Notes under the pieces: model-generated
What the model was told of the DNA's origin: nothing
The model's database searches: none
The model's input: the letters and a program-made list of their open reading frames with translations, nothing else
Assembly (NCBI GenBank): GCA_964405835.1
Contig: CAYOPN010000001.1
Span: 1 to 64,000, forward strand
Source: JAJVIP01 sp964405835
GTDB taxonomy: Bacteria > Elusimicrobiota > Elusimicrobia > F11
DNA: 64,000 bases
Direction of reading: 5' to 3'
Position numbers and translations under genes: made by a program
Shown here: positions 25,219 through 33,990 of the stretch, in pieces
Numbering within the stretch: the first letter of the stretch is position 1
How the letters are laid out: every line of letters begins with the position of its first letter

Positions 25219-26554
25219 TCGCTTGAATGACCGCCGAGGCGATGGAACGGGCATGCGCGTCACATTTCTCTTTGTCGGCCGCCTCGATCATAATGCGCAA
25301 AAGTGGTTCCGTCCCGGAATATCGGACCAACACACGGCCGTCGTCGCCCAATTCCCTCTCAATTTTTTCAATGACGCCGGTGACGCCATCAAGTTCGGGA
25401 AGCGGAGTGCGTTGCTTGACCGGCAAATTCAACAAGGTCTGCGGGTACTTCCGGACCCAGGCCAGGAGTTGCGACAGCGGTTTCCCGGCTTCTTTCAAAA
25501 TGGACAATACATGCAACGCGGTCAAAAGGCCGTCGCCGGTGGGCAGATACGAACCGAGAATAATATGGCCGGATTGTTCGCCGCCGAGAATGGAGCCGGT
25601 GTCCCGCATGGCTTCGGAAACGTAGCGGTCTCCGACAGAAACTTCCACCACGTTGGCACCGATATCCTTGAGCGCTTTCTTGAGTCCCAGATTTGCCATC
25701 ACGGTAATAACGACCGTGTTGTTCACAAGGGTCTCTTCGTGTTTGTAACGCTGCGACAGGAAGGCAATGATGTGGTCGCCATCCAAGACTTTTCCTTTCT
25801 CGTCGACCAGAATGACCCGATCTCCGTCGCCATCAAACGCAACACCCACATGGCATTTGTTTTTTAACACGAGCGCGGACAATTTCTCGGTGTGCTGAGA
25901 GCCGCACTTCACATTGATATTTTTTCCGTTCGGCTTGGCGCCGGTCACGAAAACTTTTGCGCCCATACGCCGCAACACGGCGGGCGCGGTATACGAATTC
26001 GCTCCGTTCGAGCAATCGACCGCGATGCGCAATCCCGACAAATCGCTGCCATCGCCCAGCGTCTCCACCAGGAAATTTTCGTATTCAGAATGAAGGTTTT
26101 TGGCCTTGGCATAACTGCCGCGACGGGACGCGCCCAGTTTGGCCGATTTGCCAAAGATGTCTTCGACGCTTTTTTCCCAAGCGTCGGGCCATTTGCAGCC
26201 TTCGGGCGTGAAAAATTTGATGCCGTTAAATTCGGGCGGATTATGCGAGGCCGAGATGACGGCGCCCGCCTGGTAACCATGCGCTTTCACAAGGAATGCC
26301 ACCGACGGTGTGCACAACACGTCCGCATCAACAACATCGACGCCGCGACGGCGAAGTCCGGTCGCGAGTTTTGAAGAGATCCACTTCCCGGACGCGCGCG
26401 TGTCACGGACAATAAGAATGCGCGGGGACTTGGAAGAAGTTTTCTTTTTTAAAACTTCGGCAGCGGCAACGCCGAGGCGTTCAACGTCGGAAGGAGTCAG
26501 AGGAAAGCGGCCGGCAACGCCGCGAATACCATCGGTGCCAAACAAGCGGTTCAA
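25199..26554 (-). CDS. glmM: Phosphoglucosamine mutase
   Basis: 451 residues. Interconverts glucosamine-6-P and glucosamine-1-P. The N-terminus is LFGTDGIRG; the phosphoserine loop is SASHNP with catalytic Ser103; the metal site is FDGDGDR; GGEQSGHII is the sugar-binding loop; and the C-terminal phosphate loop is RYSGTEPLLR. It is the partner of glmS in the same operon. Confidence 0.97.
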   Translation of the reverse strand: MNRLFGTDGIRGVAGRFPLTPSDVERLGVAAAEVLKKKTSSKSPRILIVRDTRASGKWISSKLATGLRRRGVDVVDADVLCTPSVAFLVKAHGYQAGAVISASHNPPEFNGIKFFTPEGCKWPDAWEKSVEDIFGKSAKLGASRRGSYAKAKNLHSEYENFLVETLGDGSDLSGLRIAVDCSNGANSYTAPAVLRRMGAKVFVTGAKPNGKNINVKCGSQHTEKLSALVLKNKCHVGVAFDGDGDRVILVDEKGKVLDGDHIIAFLSQRYKHEETLVNNTVVITVMANLGLKKALKDIGANVVEVSVGDRYVSEAMRDTGSILGGEQSGHIILGSYLPTGDGLLTALHVLSILKEAGKPLSQLLAWVRKYPQTLLNLPVKQRTPLPELDGVTGVIEKIERELGDDGRVLVRYSGTEPLLRIMIEAADKEKCDAHARSIASAVIQANGAAGG

Positions 26555-26565
26555 GAAATCCGACT

Positions 26566-28371
26566 TTAAGAAGCGGCAGGCAACCCGAGAAGCGTGTTGA
26601 TCTCGTCACCGTTCAGCATTTCTTTTTCCGTGAGTGCAGCGGCCAGCATATCCAGTTTGTCGCGGTTCTTCTCCAGCAGGTCTTTCACCTTGTCGAGAGC
26701 ACCGGTCAAAATACGCTTCACTTCACCATCAATCTGTTGCGCCGTGGTTTCCGAGAAACCGCGGTCATGGCCGATATCGCGGCCCAAAAACACTTCGCCC
26801 TCGGGTTTCCGGTAGGTGACCGGCCCCATCGAGTCCGACATGCCGTATTCGCAGACCATCTTGTTGGCAAGGCTGGTGGCCTTTTGCAGGTCGTCTTGAG
26901 CTCCGGTCGTGATCTCGGAAAAAACCAATTGTTCGGCGACGCGGCCGCCCATGAGCACCAGGATCCGGTTGTAGATCTCGGTGCGCGACGTCAAATATTT
27001 ATCCTGCGTCGGCAATTGCATCGTGTAGCCGAGCGCCATGCCGCGGGAGATAATCGACACTTTATGAACGGGGTCGGTGCCGGGCGTGAGCTTGGCGACG
27101 AGCGTGTGGCCGCTTTCATGGAACGCCACAATTTTCCGTTCTTGGTCGGAAAGCAAACGCGACTTCCGTTCCGGTCCCGCCATAACGCGGTCGATGGCGG
27201 ATTCCAGGTGATGCATATCCACCATGGTTTTGTCAAAGCGCGCGGCGAGCAAGGCGGCTTCGTTGATCACGTTGGCCAGGTCGGCGCCCACAAAACCGGG
27301 CGTACGGCGCGCGATGACCGACATGTCGACGTCCGGCGCCATTTTCACGTGATCGGCGTGGACTTTCAAAATTTGTTCGCGGCCCTTTAAGTCCGGCGGC
27401 GGAACCATGATGTGGCGGTCGAAACGGCCCGGGCGAAGCAACGCCGGGTCGAGCACGTCGGGACGGTTCGTGGCGGCAATTAAGATTACACCTTCGCGGC
27501 TCTCAAATCCGTCCATCTCGACGAGAATTTGGTTCAGCGTTTGTTCACGCTCGTCATGACCTCCACCGATGCCCGCAAAGCGGTGGCGGCCCACCGCGTC
27601 GAGCTCATCGACAAACAACAAGCAAGGCGCGTTCTTTTTGCCTTGGTCAAACAGGTCGCGCACGCGGGACGCGCCCACGCCGACGAACATTTCGACAAAT
27701 TCGGAACCGCTGGCCGAGAAGAACGGCACGCCCGCTTCTCCGGCAACCGCTTTGGCCAACATGGTCTTGCCCGTGCCTGGCGCGCCGTACAGCAACACGC
27801 CTTTCGGCACTTTTCCGCCCAACTTTTGGAATTTGGCCGGATCTTTCAAGAAATCGATGATTTCTTTAAGTTCTTCTTTGGCTTCGTCGACACCGGCAAC
27901 GTCCTTGAACATGACTTTGCTTTTCTTGGTGTTTTGGTTTTTGGCGCGGGTCTTGCCGAACGCCATGGCCTGACGGCCGCCGTTCTGCATCTGGCGGATC
28001 ACGAACATCCACCACAGGAAAAAGAAAAGACCAATCCAGAGCGCGTTGGCAAGCAAGGAGGTGACCCAGCCGCGGTCTTGAGCGCCGGCGTAGTTCTTGA
28101 CGCCATATTCATCGAGCTGGTCGACAAGTTTGGGGTCCATGAGAGGAATGGTTTGGAATTTGTGTTCGACGCCGCCTTCGCCCTTGTAGCTGCCCTCAAT
28201 CAAGCGGTCGGACATTTCAACGGAGGTGATGCGTCCATCTTTAACAAGCTGCTTAAATTCGGAATAGGGAAGTTTGGCTTTGGCGGTGGATTTCGAGGTC
28301 TGAAGGAAAAAAAGGATCATCACAAAGACAATGACCCACATCACCAAGGTGCGCGCGTCGAATTTTTTCAT
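26566..28371 (-). CDS. ftsH: ATP-dependent zinc metalloprotease FtsH
   Basis: 601 residues. Two membrane helices (about 8-24 and 105-125) flank a small periplasmic domain. The AAA module has Walker A GAPGTGKT (196-203), Walker B LLFVDELDAVG and the second-region-of-homology arginines (LLRPGRFDRH). The protease site is HESGH (418-422). It degrades membrane and regulatory proteins. The gene start shares one base with the tilS stop. Confidence 0.97.
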   Translation of the reverse strand: MKKFDARTLVMWVIVFVMILFFLQTSKSTAKAKLPYSEFKQLVKDGRITSVEMSDRLIEGSYKGEGGVEHKFQTIPLMDPKLVDQLDEYGVKNYAGAQDRGWVTSLLANALWIGLFFFLWWMFVIRQMQNGGRQAMAFGKTRAKNQNTKKSKVMFKDVAGVDEAKEELKEIIDFLKDPAKFQKLGGKVPKGVLLYGAPGTGKTMLAKAVAGEAGVPFFSASGSEFVEMFVGVGASRVRDLFDQGKKNAPCLLFVDELDAVGRHRFAGIGGGHDEREQTLNQILVEMDGFESREGVILIAATNRPDVLDPALLRPGRFDRHIMVPPPDLKGREQILKVHADHVKMAPDVDMSVIARRTPGFVGADLANVINEAALLAARFDKTMVDMHHLESAIDRVMAGPERKSRLLSDQERKIVAFHESGHTLVAKLTPGTDPVHKVSIISRGMALGYTMQLPTQDKYLTSRTEIYNRILVLMGGRVAEQLVFSEITTGAQDDLQKATSLANKMVCEYGMSDSMGPVTYRKPEGEVFLGRDIGHDRGFSETTAQQIDGEVKRILTGALDKVKDLLEKNRDKLDMLAAALTEKEMLNGDEINTLLGLPAAS

Positions 28372-29387
28372 TACGTGATATTTTCCTTTCTATTTGCGGA
28401 TTGTTTGAACCAGAACAGCTGCGGGGATGGCGAACCTTTGGACTTGGAAAGTCTTTCTACAATCCAGCCTTGCCTCAATTGCCACAACCGGCCACCGGTG
28501 GGCGGCGATTGCATCCATTCTCGTAATCGCTCAACAGCTTCGAACGTCAGCAAGTTTTTTCCCAATGCTCGACGGAGAAATCGCCGTTGAACCGCGGGAG
28601 AATAACTTAATAGCCCCCCCAAATCAAGCAAACGCCCTCCCTGATACGGCCGAAAAAGTCTCTGTTCCAGCGCGGCCATTTCCTTGTCCCAATGACGCTT
28701 CTCTTCAATGGCCAGCGCAGCCAAATTGCCGATCCGTTCTTGAAACCCCGGCGATTTTTTTTCGATCAACGGCACGAGGCGCAGCCGGATCCAGTTACGG
28801 AGAAACGATGTGTTCCGGTTGGAAGCGTCTTTGCGGTAACGGCTTTTGAAACCAGCCAGCCAATGGAGAAGTTCCTTTTTGGAAACACCGAGCAAGGGGC
28901 GGCAAAGTTGGATGTTTTCCTGGCCCATTTTGCGCACAGGCGCCATGCCAGCCATGCCGTCAGGCCCCGCTCCGCGTAAAAGGTTCATGAGCACCGTCTC
29001 GGTCTGATCGTCGAGCGTGTGCGCTGTAAACACGGCTGCGCAACGCCGTTTTTTCGCGATGGAAAGCAGCGCCCCGTAGCGTTTCTTCCGTGCCAATTCC
29101 TCGAGGTTTCCTGTTTTAAGTTTGATAGCGCAGCGGGCCGCGTGGAATTTCCATCCGAGTTCGGCGGCCAGTCTGCGCACAAAACGCTCATCTTCATCGG
29201 ATTGTTTGCCGCGCAAAGCGTGGTTTACATGGGCGATTTCAAATTGGATGCCAACGAAAGGTCTCACCAGATGGAGCCCGCGCACCAAGGCCACCGAATC
29301 TGGACCTCCCGAACAGGCAACCAGCACGCGCGTGCCGCTTTTAAAAAGAGCAGGGTGGCGCTGGAGGAATTCGAGGAGGGGCCGCAA
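28371..29387 (-). CDS. tilS: tRNA(Ile)-lysidine synthetase
   Basis: 338 residues. Modifies C34 of the minor tRNA-Ile so that it reads AUA. PP-loop SGGPDS is at residues 26-31; HVNHALRG, TAHTLDDQTETVLMNLLRG and RPLL follow in the expected order. The C-terminal half has the helical TilS substrate-binding region; the terminal domain is short. ftsH directly downstream is the classic bacterial tilS-ftsH neighbourhood. Confidence 0.93.
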   Translation of the reverse strand: MRPLLEFLQRHPALFKSGTRVLVACSGGPDSVALVRGLHLVRPFVGIQFEIAHVNHALRGKQSDEDERFVRRLAAELGWKFHAARCAIKLKTGNLEELARKKRYGALLSIAKKRRCAAVFTAHTLDDQTETVLMNLLRGAGPDGMAGMAPVRKMGQENIQLCRPLLGVSKKELLHWLAGFKSRYRKDASNRNTSFLRNWIRLRLVPLIEKKSPGFQERIGNLAALAIEEKRHWDKEMAALEQRLFRPYQGGRLLDLGGLLSYSPAVQRRFLRRALGKNLLTFEAVERLREWMQSPPTGGRLWQLRQGWIVERLSKSKGSPSPQLFWFKQSANRKENIT

Positions 29388-29390
29388 AAA

Positions 29391-30170
29391 CTAGTTAAAC
29401 GGCTTTTGTTTGCCCATGCTGCGCTGGGCGATATAAGTGAAGAGAATCATGGAGCGTGTGGCTTCGATGTCTTGAAAGAGCGGCGAAAGGCCAGATTTCA
29501 TGTTTGGCAGAGACGGATCGGAATCTCCACCGGGCATCTCAGGAAAAAGCAGGTAAGGGTCCGTTGAATTGGTATGGGCGACGCTCTTGACGGTCACCTG
29601 ACGGTCGCCTTTCTGACGGATCAACATAGCCACGTTTTCGAGCACCGGCAACGATTCGTCGCGCAGCGTTTGTAGCCCTGGCAAAAACAATTGGTCATGG
29701 AACAGCGTAACGTCCATGCCATTCTTGCGCTCTTGGATCTGCACGATATTGTCGGTGTTGGTCGAGCGATTGCGCATACGCTCAACCAGCGATTTGCGCG
29801 CGGCGATGATGTCGGTCGCGTTCGCGGCTGGGTCGGGCACGCCGGCTTTCTTTTTATTCTTTAAAAGCGTGTCCCAATTCGCCTCTTTCTGAGCATTTTT
29901 GTCCATGCCGTCGGCTTCCCACTCGTTAATGCGCTGCTCGGAGCTCTTCACATATTCGGCGGCCGTCGCGTTCTTCGGATCGATCTGCTGCACTTGCTTG
30001 AACAAATCAAGCGCACGCACGTATTGCCGTTCGCTGTAAAGCCGGAGCCCTTCCTCAAGCAAAACTTTCACACGCGGATCGCCGCCATCAGCCACGGCCG
30101 GTCCAATACCCGAAGCCAGCACAATGAGGGTCAGGGCCATCAGTCTTTTTAGTGCTTTGAAATTTCTCAT
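29391..30170 (-). CDS. Periplasmic TPR protein with OmpA-like C-terminal region
   Basis: 259 residues. Signal peptide about residues 1-27 (ending PAVA). A TPR-like pair (LYSERQYVRALDLFKQVQQIDP) is followed by a basic linker. Residues about 165-215 recall an OmpA-type domain (FLPGLQTLRDESLPVLENVAMLI then a VTVKSVAHTNSTDP strand), but the peptidoglycan-binding D/R residues are not obvious. The gene closes the Tol-like cluster and overlaps the preceding gene by 4 bases (ATGA). Role inferred only from context. Confidence 0.55.
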   Translation of the reverse strand: MRNFKALKRLMALTLIVLASGIGPAVADGGDPRVKVLLEEGLRLYSERQYVRALDLFKQVQQIDPKNATAAEYVKSSEQRINEWEADGMDKNAQKEANWDTLLKNKKKAGVPDPAANATDIIAARKSLVERMRNRSTNTDNIVQIQERKNGMDVTLFHDQLFLPGLQTLRDESLPVLENVAMLIRQKGDRQVTVKSVAHTNSTDPYLLFPEMPGGDSDPSLPNMKSGLSPLFQDIEATRSMILFTYIAQRSMGKQKPFN

Positions 30171-31210
30171 TTCGTGATCTCCACAACGATTTGTGTGATG
30201 GACCCGCGGTCCGTCGGCATCCCCACTTTCACGTCAAATGTTTCGGCTGGACGAAGCAATCCCTGCTCGAGCGTTTTCTTCCAGAACTGGGCACGCTTTT
30301 GCGCCAGGTCCAATTCTTTGTCGGAAATCGTGATCGCATACGGAGAGCCTTCGTATTTCCGGAGCTCGTTCAAAAGCTGGTCCACCAGAACTTGCAAGGC
30401 CGGCGCGAACGCCGCCTGGTTCTCGATGTAAACACGTTTGTTGCTGAATTCGAAAACAATGCTGTTGCCGCGCACGTAACGCAGCGCCGGGAGCCAAATT
30501 GGTTCGCCCACGATGGTGCGCGCCACGTCCGGCGTCTCCTGGATCACCAGCATGGAGGAATAAATCTCATCGGTCCGCAGCGCGAACTGTCCGCTGGTCA
30601 TACCGTCCCATTGGATTGGTTCGGCCGGCACCGTATTGCCCTCGATTTTTTTCAAAAGTCGGTTGCTCTGGTCGACAACCAGGAACGTCCAGGTTTCGTT
30701 CTCGCCGCGCGGAGGCGGCGCGTTGGGGCTGCGGTCGACGATGATCGGCACCGGAGGCGGCGGATAGGCCTGAACAAAGAACGGCGGGCGCGGGAATTCA
30801 ATCATGGAAGGACGGAATGTCTTCGGGCTGTGCACGTCCATCAGCGCCACTTGCTTCTCTTCATCCATGTATCCTAGTTCTTCGGTCAACATCCAGTCGG
30901 TCTGGCCCAATCGAGAAAACGGGATGACGTCTTTCAGCGCGACGTCGGTCGGGACCGGCACGCGCTCAATGGTAATTTTGTCTTTGATCTCGCCTTTGAC
31001 CGTCATGTCCAAAGGAGCTGCGCTAACGGAAGAAACCATCGTCATCCCGGCGAAAGCCGTACTCACGAGTACGTACCGACTATTAATCATAATGGAACGG
31101 TACGGGATCCAGGCCTTCAACATCAGGGAAAGAACTGGGCCCCGGCTTTCGCCGGGGTGACGTGAATTTTCAGGGTGACGTGAATTTGGTGTGTTTTTAT
31201 TCTTTCTCAT
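30167..31210 (-). CDS. Envelope protein with OmpA-like end; N-terminus built from a repeat
   Basis: 347 residues from ATG 31210; ATG 31090 is a serious alternative because it starts an apparent signal peptide (hydrophobic VLVSTAFAGMTMVSSVSA, cleavage before APLD). Positions 31040-31162 are REPIN-like repeat copy 3, so the first 55 or so codons, including part of the hydrophobic core, are repeat-derived. The mature part has a proline-rich stretch, beta-rich middle (WTFLVVDQSNRLLKKIEG) and a C-terminal OmpA-like unit (YAITISDKELDLAQKRAQFWKKTL). It lies 2 bases after the TonB-like gene. Confidence 0.55.
   Translation of the reverse strand: MRKNKNTPNSRHPENSRHPGESRGPVLSLMLKAWIPYRSIMINSRYVLVSTAFAGMTMVSSVSAAPLDMTVKGEIKDKITIERVPVPTDVALKDVIPFSRLGQTDWMLTEELGYMDEEKQVALMDVHSPKTFRPSMIEFPRPPFFVQAYPPPPVPIIVDRSPNAPPPRGENETWTFLVVDQSNRLLKKIEGNTVPAEPIQWDGMTSGQFALRTDEIYSSMLVIQETPDVARTIVGEPIWLPALRYVRGNSIVFEFSNKRVYIENQAAFAPALQVLVDQLLNELRKYEGSPYAITISDKELDLAQKRAQFWKKTLEQGLLRPAETFDVKVGMPTDRGSITQIVVEITK
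31040..31162. repeat. Paired-palindrome REPIN-like repeat, copy 3, composite
   Basis: The left half CGTCATCCCGGCGAAAGCC starts at 31040; the right half GGCTTTCGCCGGGGTGACG ends at 31162. Between them is an extra palindromic insert with GTACTCACGAGTAC and GGTACG, longer than in the other copies. Just beyond, GGGTGACGTGAATTT is repeated with an 18-base period (31155 and 31173). Confidence 0.8.
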
Positions 31211-31212
31211 AG

Positions 31213-32505
31213 TTAACTCAGTGAATAGTTGAAAGTGATCATGCCGACTTCGTCGCGGTTTTCACCGTCGGGCAGCGGCGCGAATCTCCATTGGCGCAAT
31301 GCCTGGATCGCCGTCTCATCCAATTTAGGATAGCCCGACGTGCGGCGCACAACAATCAAATTTTTTACGGAGCCATCCGGTTCAACGGTAAATTCCAAAA
31401 CAACGGACGCCGTGATGCCTTGTGCCTGCGCCCATGATGGATATTCGGGAGCGACTTGTTTCACAATTTTCCGGTCTTTAAGCGGGCCCGTGATGGTGAA
31501 CATGGATTTTTTCTCGGCACGTTTCGGCACCGCTTGGATCGCAGGAACATTTGCGCCTCCGGTGCCAATCCCCGTGCCGGTCCCGCCCACGACACCGCCC
31601 GGAATGCCGCCTCCCGCAAACGAGCGGCCCGCGTCTTTTTTGCTTCCTGTTCCTCCGGGAACACCGCCTGCCACTCCTCCGGCACGGCCGCCACCGGTAT
31701 TGATCTGCGACGGCGCCGCGTCACGCGCAATAATGGAATCGCGCAGGCCCAAACCCGAGCCACCGCCAAGCCCCGGCGTTGAAACGGCGCCGATACGGCC
31801 TTTGTCCGATTTCTGCGTTGTGGGTGCTGAAAATTTTTCGGTGGTGCCTTTGCCGCCGGCCTGAATGGCAATTACCGGCGCAGCCGCACCCGACAAACTG
31901 GGACCGTCGCCGCCAATTCCTTTCAGCGTGTCGCCTTTGCCCACTTGAAAGCTGCCCTTGTTGCTCTTGACCGCCGTGCGGTCATCCACAACACCCAATT
32001 TCTTCGCCGATAAAGGTGCGATCCCGGGCACGCCCGTGTTCATCGCCAACTTGGTGTCCTGCACAAGTTTCGGGTCGGCTTGGGTCTGGAAACCGGACTT
32101 GGAAGCCAGCGTGGGCTGAATTTTTTCCGGCATGTCCAAATTGGCCTTTAGTGCGAGCGGCTTCGGCGCCTCGAGCAATTTATCCGGCACGGCCTTTGGT
32201 GGAGGCGGCGGTGGCGGCGGCTCTTTTTTCACAAGCTGTTTTAATTTGTCCATGAAGCTGGCCTTGGCCGCGGGCGGCGGCGCCGGCGCGACTTCGGGCT
32301 CCTTGGGTTTGAGTTCTTCAAGCAAATCCACCGACACCAAACGTTCCGTGGGACGGTCGATGGCCTTTTTGTTCGCTTCAAATTTCATGAATAAAAGCGG
32401 GATGTGCATCGCGATCGCAAAACCGAAACTCATCAGGTCAATCCCGATGGATGGGCCTTGCTTGTTCCAGCTTCGGCCGAAATCGATGGAAGCCGCTGTC
32501 CTCAT
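31213..32505 (-). CDS. TonB/TolA-like energy transducer
   Basis: 430 residues from ATG 32505, which overlaps the ExbD stop as ATGA. A single N-terminal membrane helix (GFAIAMHIPLLFMKF) is followed by a proline/lysine-rich stretch (KPKEPEVAPAPPP), a long glycine-rich low-complexity region, and a C-terminal TonB domain (about residues 345-430: VAPEYPSWAQAQGITASVVL, PKLDETAIQALRQWRF). It should carry force from the TolQ/ExbD motor to an outer-membrane partner. The glycine-rich centre is unusual for TonB. Confidence 0.85.
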   Translation of the reverse strand: MRTAASIDFGRSWNKQGPSIGIDLMSFGFAIAMHIPLLFMKFEANKKAIDRPTERLVSVDLLEELKPKEPEVAPAPPPAAKASFMDKLKQLVKKEPPPPPPPPKAVPDKLLEAPKPLALKANLDMPEKIQPTLASKSGFQTQADPKLVQDTKLAMNTGVPGIAPLSAKKLGVVDDRTAVKSNKGSFQVGKGDTLKGIGGDGPSLSGAAAPVIAIQAGGKGTTEKFSAPTTQKSDKGRIGAVSTPGLGGGSGLGLRDSIIARDAAPSQINTGGGRAGGVAGGVPGGTGSKKDAGRSFAGGGIPGGVVGGTGTGIGTGGANVPAIQAVPKRAEKKSMFTITGPLKDRKIVKQVAPEYPSWAQAQGITASVVLEFTVEPDGSVKNLIVVRRTSGYPKLDETAIQALRQWRFAPLPDGENRDEVGMITFNYSLS

Positions 32506-32915
32506 TGGGGTTTTGTTTGCTCCGTTCCGATAGAAATATTGGAAGCGCCGGCGCGTTTGCACTCGGCAATCAAATTGGTGAGTGAAATATAGGCCTCGGA
32601 CTTGTCCACGCGAAGAATGACGAGAATGTCCGGATCTTCTCTAAGTCGTTTGCGCAGTTCCGGCACAAAATTTTCGGGCTTGATCATGTCCGTGTTGATG
32701 GCAACGCGGCCGTCGGGAGACACCGTGACCGCGATGTTCCGGTCTTTGCTTTCAATGGTGGACGCCTGCGGCAATTTGACCGGCAGGTCCGCCGTTTCAA
32801 GCAACGGGGAAGTCACCATAAGAATAATAAGGAGCACCAGGCACAAGTCGATGACCGGAACGATGTTGACGCCGGCAATTGTCGGTTCTTCGCTTAACAA
32901 GCCTTCCATCTTCAT
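32502..32915 (-). CDS. ExbD/TolR-family protein, copy 1
   Basis: 137 residues. Short cytoplasmic N-terminus, one membrane helix with the proton-carrying aspartate in VNIVPVIDLCLVLLIILMV, and a periplasmic ExbD domain ending in ECKRAGASNISIGTE. It forms a stator with the TolQ-like protein. It overlaps the second ExbD gene by ATGA at 32912-32915. Confidence 0.93.
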   Translation of the reverse strand: MKMEGLLSEEPTIAGVNIVPVIDLCLVLLIILMVTSPLLETADLPVKLPQASTIESKDRNIAVTVSPDGRVAINTDMIKPENFVPELRKRLREDPDILVILRVDKSEAYISLTNLIAECKRAGASNISIGTEQTKPQ

Positions 32916-33346
32916 GACTCGGCGCCTCCTTTCAAAAGCGAAACCTTGGACGCCCCGTGTTGTTTGGCCAGGTCGAGAATGTGGACGACTTCGCCGACTT
33001 GAATATTGTCTTCGGCCGACACAATGACCGGCCGGTCCGGTTCATCAGTGATCTTGATGGCGATCTGTTCCGCCAAAAACTGCTCGGACTCCACTTTGTT
33101 GTTGTTCAAAAAGAGTCCTTTGGACGTGATCTTGATCAAGAGCGGATCGGGCGCCTTCTCGTTCTTCTGCGGCTTGACCGCCTTCACTTTTTCCAAGCGC
33201 GGTGTCTGGACGCGGATCATCGACGACATCACCATGGGAGAGAGCACCATGAGGATGATCAACAACACGAGCGACAAGTCCGCCAACGGAACCACGTTGA
33301 TCTTGTCTGTCTCGTTATCGCCGTCTTCCGACATCATTTCAGACAT
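32912..33346 (-). CDS. ExbD/TolR-family protein, copy 2
   Basis: 144 residues, paralogous to the next gene: acidic N-terminus, INVVPLADLSLVLLIILMVLSP helix with the key aspartate, and a periplasmic domain ending AKQHGASKVSLL. Two different ExbD proteins with one TolQ, as seen here, also occur in the gliding motor AglRQS of Myxococcus and in other paired ExbD systems. ATG 33346 or an internal ATG three codons later can serve as the start. Confidence 0.93.
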   Translation of the reverse strand: MSEMMSEDGDNETDKINVVPLADLSLVLLIILMVLSPMVMSSMIRVQTPRLEKVKAVKPQKNEKAPDPLLIKITSKGLFLNNNKVESEQFLAEQIAIKITDEPDRPVIVSAEDNIQVGEVVHILDLAKQHGASKVSLLKGGAES

Positions 33347-33355
33347 GTTTTTTCC

Positions 33356-33973
33356 TTAGTGTCCTTTGCTGGTCAAGAAAATGAGTTCCTGGCCGAAAAT
33401 ATCGCTGCTGGAAACCGCATTCTTCATCCAAATATTGAACCAGTTGTAGATGACCGCGGCCACGATAGCGACCCCGATACCCACGGCGGTCGCGTACAGC
33501 GCTTCCGAGATACCCGCCGCAACGATCGTTGGGCCACCGGAACCCGAAATGGCCAAATCTCCGAAGGACCGGATGACGCCGAGCACCGTTCCCAACAAAC
33601 CGACCAACGGACAAATAAAACTCAGCGTTCCGAAAATCCAAAGTCTTTTTTGCAAAAGCGATTGCAGGCGTTGGTGATAGAAGAGCACCAGGCTTTCGCG
33701 CTCGTTGCGCGGCAGGTTGACCGCCTCGATCTGGGCCGCGATCGCTTCCGGAATGAGGCCGCCCGCGCGCAGCGCTTCGTTCCTCGCCTCGTTCATCTTT
33801 CCCGCTTTCACGAATGTTCTGATGCGGTCCAGCATGCGCTGATTGACCCGTGCGTAGCGAAGGAAGAAAATCATTCGCTCAAACATCACGCCGATGCAGA
33901 TGACCGACAAAACCAACAAAGGCGGAATAACGATACTGAGTTTGACAATCTCCATGAATGTAAGCGAATGCAT
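33356..33973 (-). CDS. TolQ/ExbB/MotA-family proton-channel protein
   Basis: 205 residues with three membrane helices (about 10-32, 115-140 and 155-175). The conserved core is FICPLVGLLGTVLGVIRSF and ISEALYATAVGIGVAIVAAVIYN, the pore-lining helices of the ExbB/TolQ family. With the two ExbD proteins it would form a proton-driven motor working on the TonB-like protein. It is 17 bases after the giant TPR gene. Confidence 0.93.
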   Translation of the reverse strand: MHSLTFMEIVKLSIVIPPLLVLSVICIGVMFERMIFFLRYARVNQRMLDRIRTFVKAGKMNEARNEALRAGGLIPEAIAAQIEAVNLPRNERESLVLFYHQRLQSLLQKRLWIFGTLSFICPLVGLLGTVLGVIRSFGDLAISGSGGPTIVAAGISEALYATAVGIGVAIVAAVIYNWFNIWMKNAVSSSDIFGQELIFLTSKGH

Positions 33974-33990
33974 CTTTCTTTCCTCCTTAA

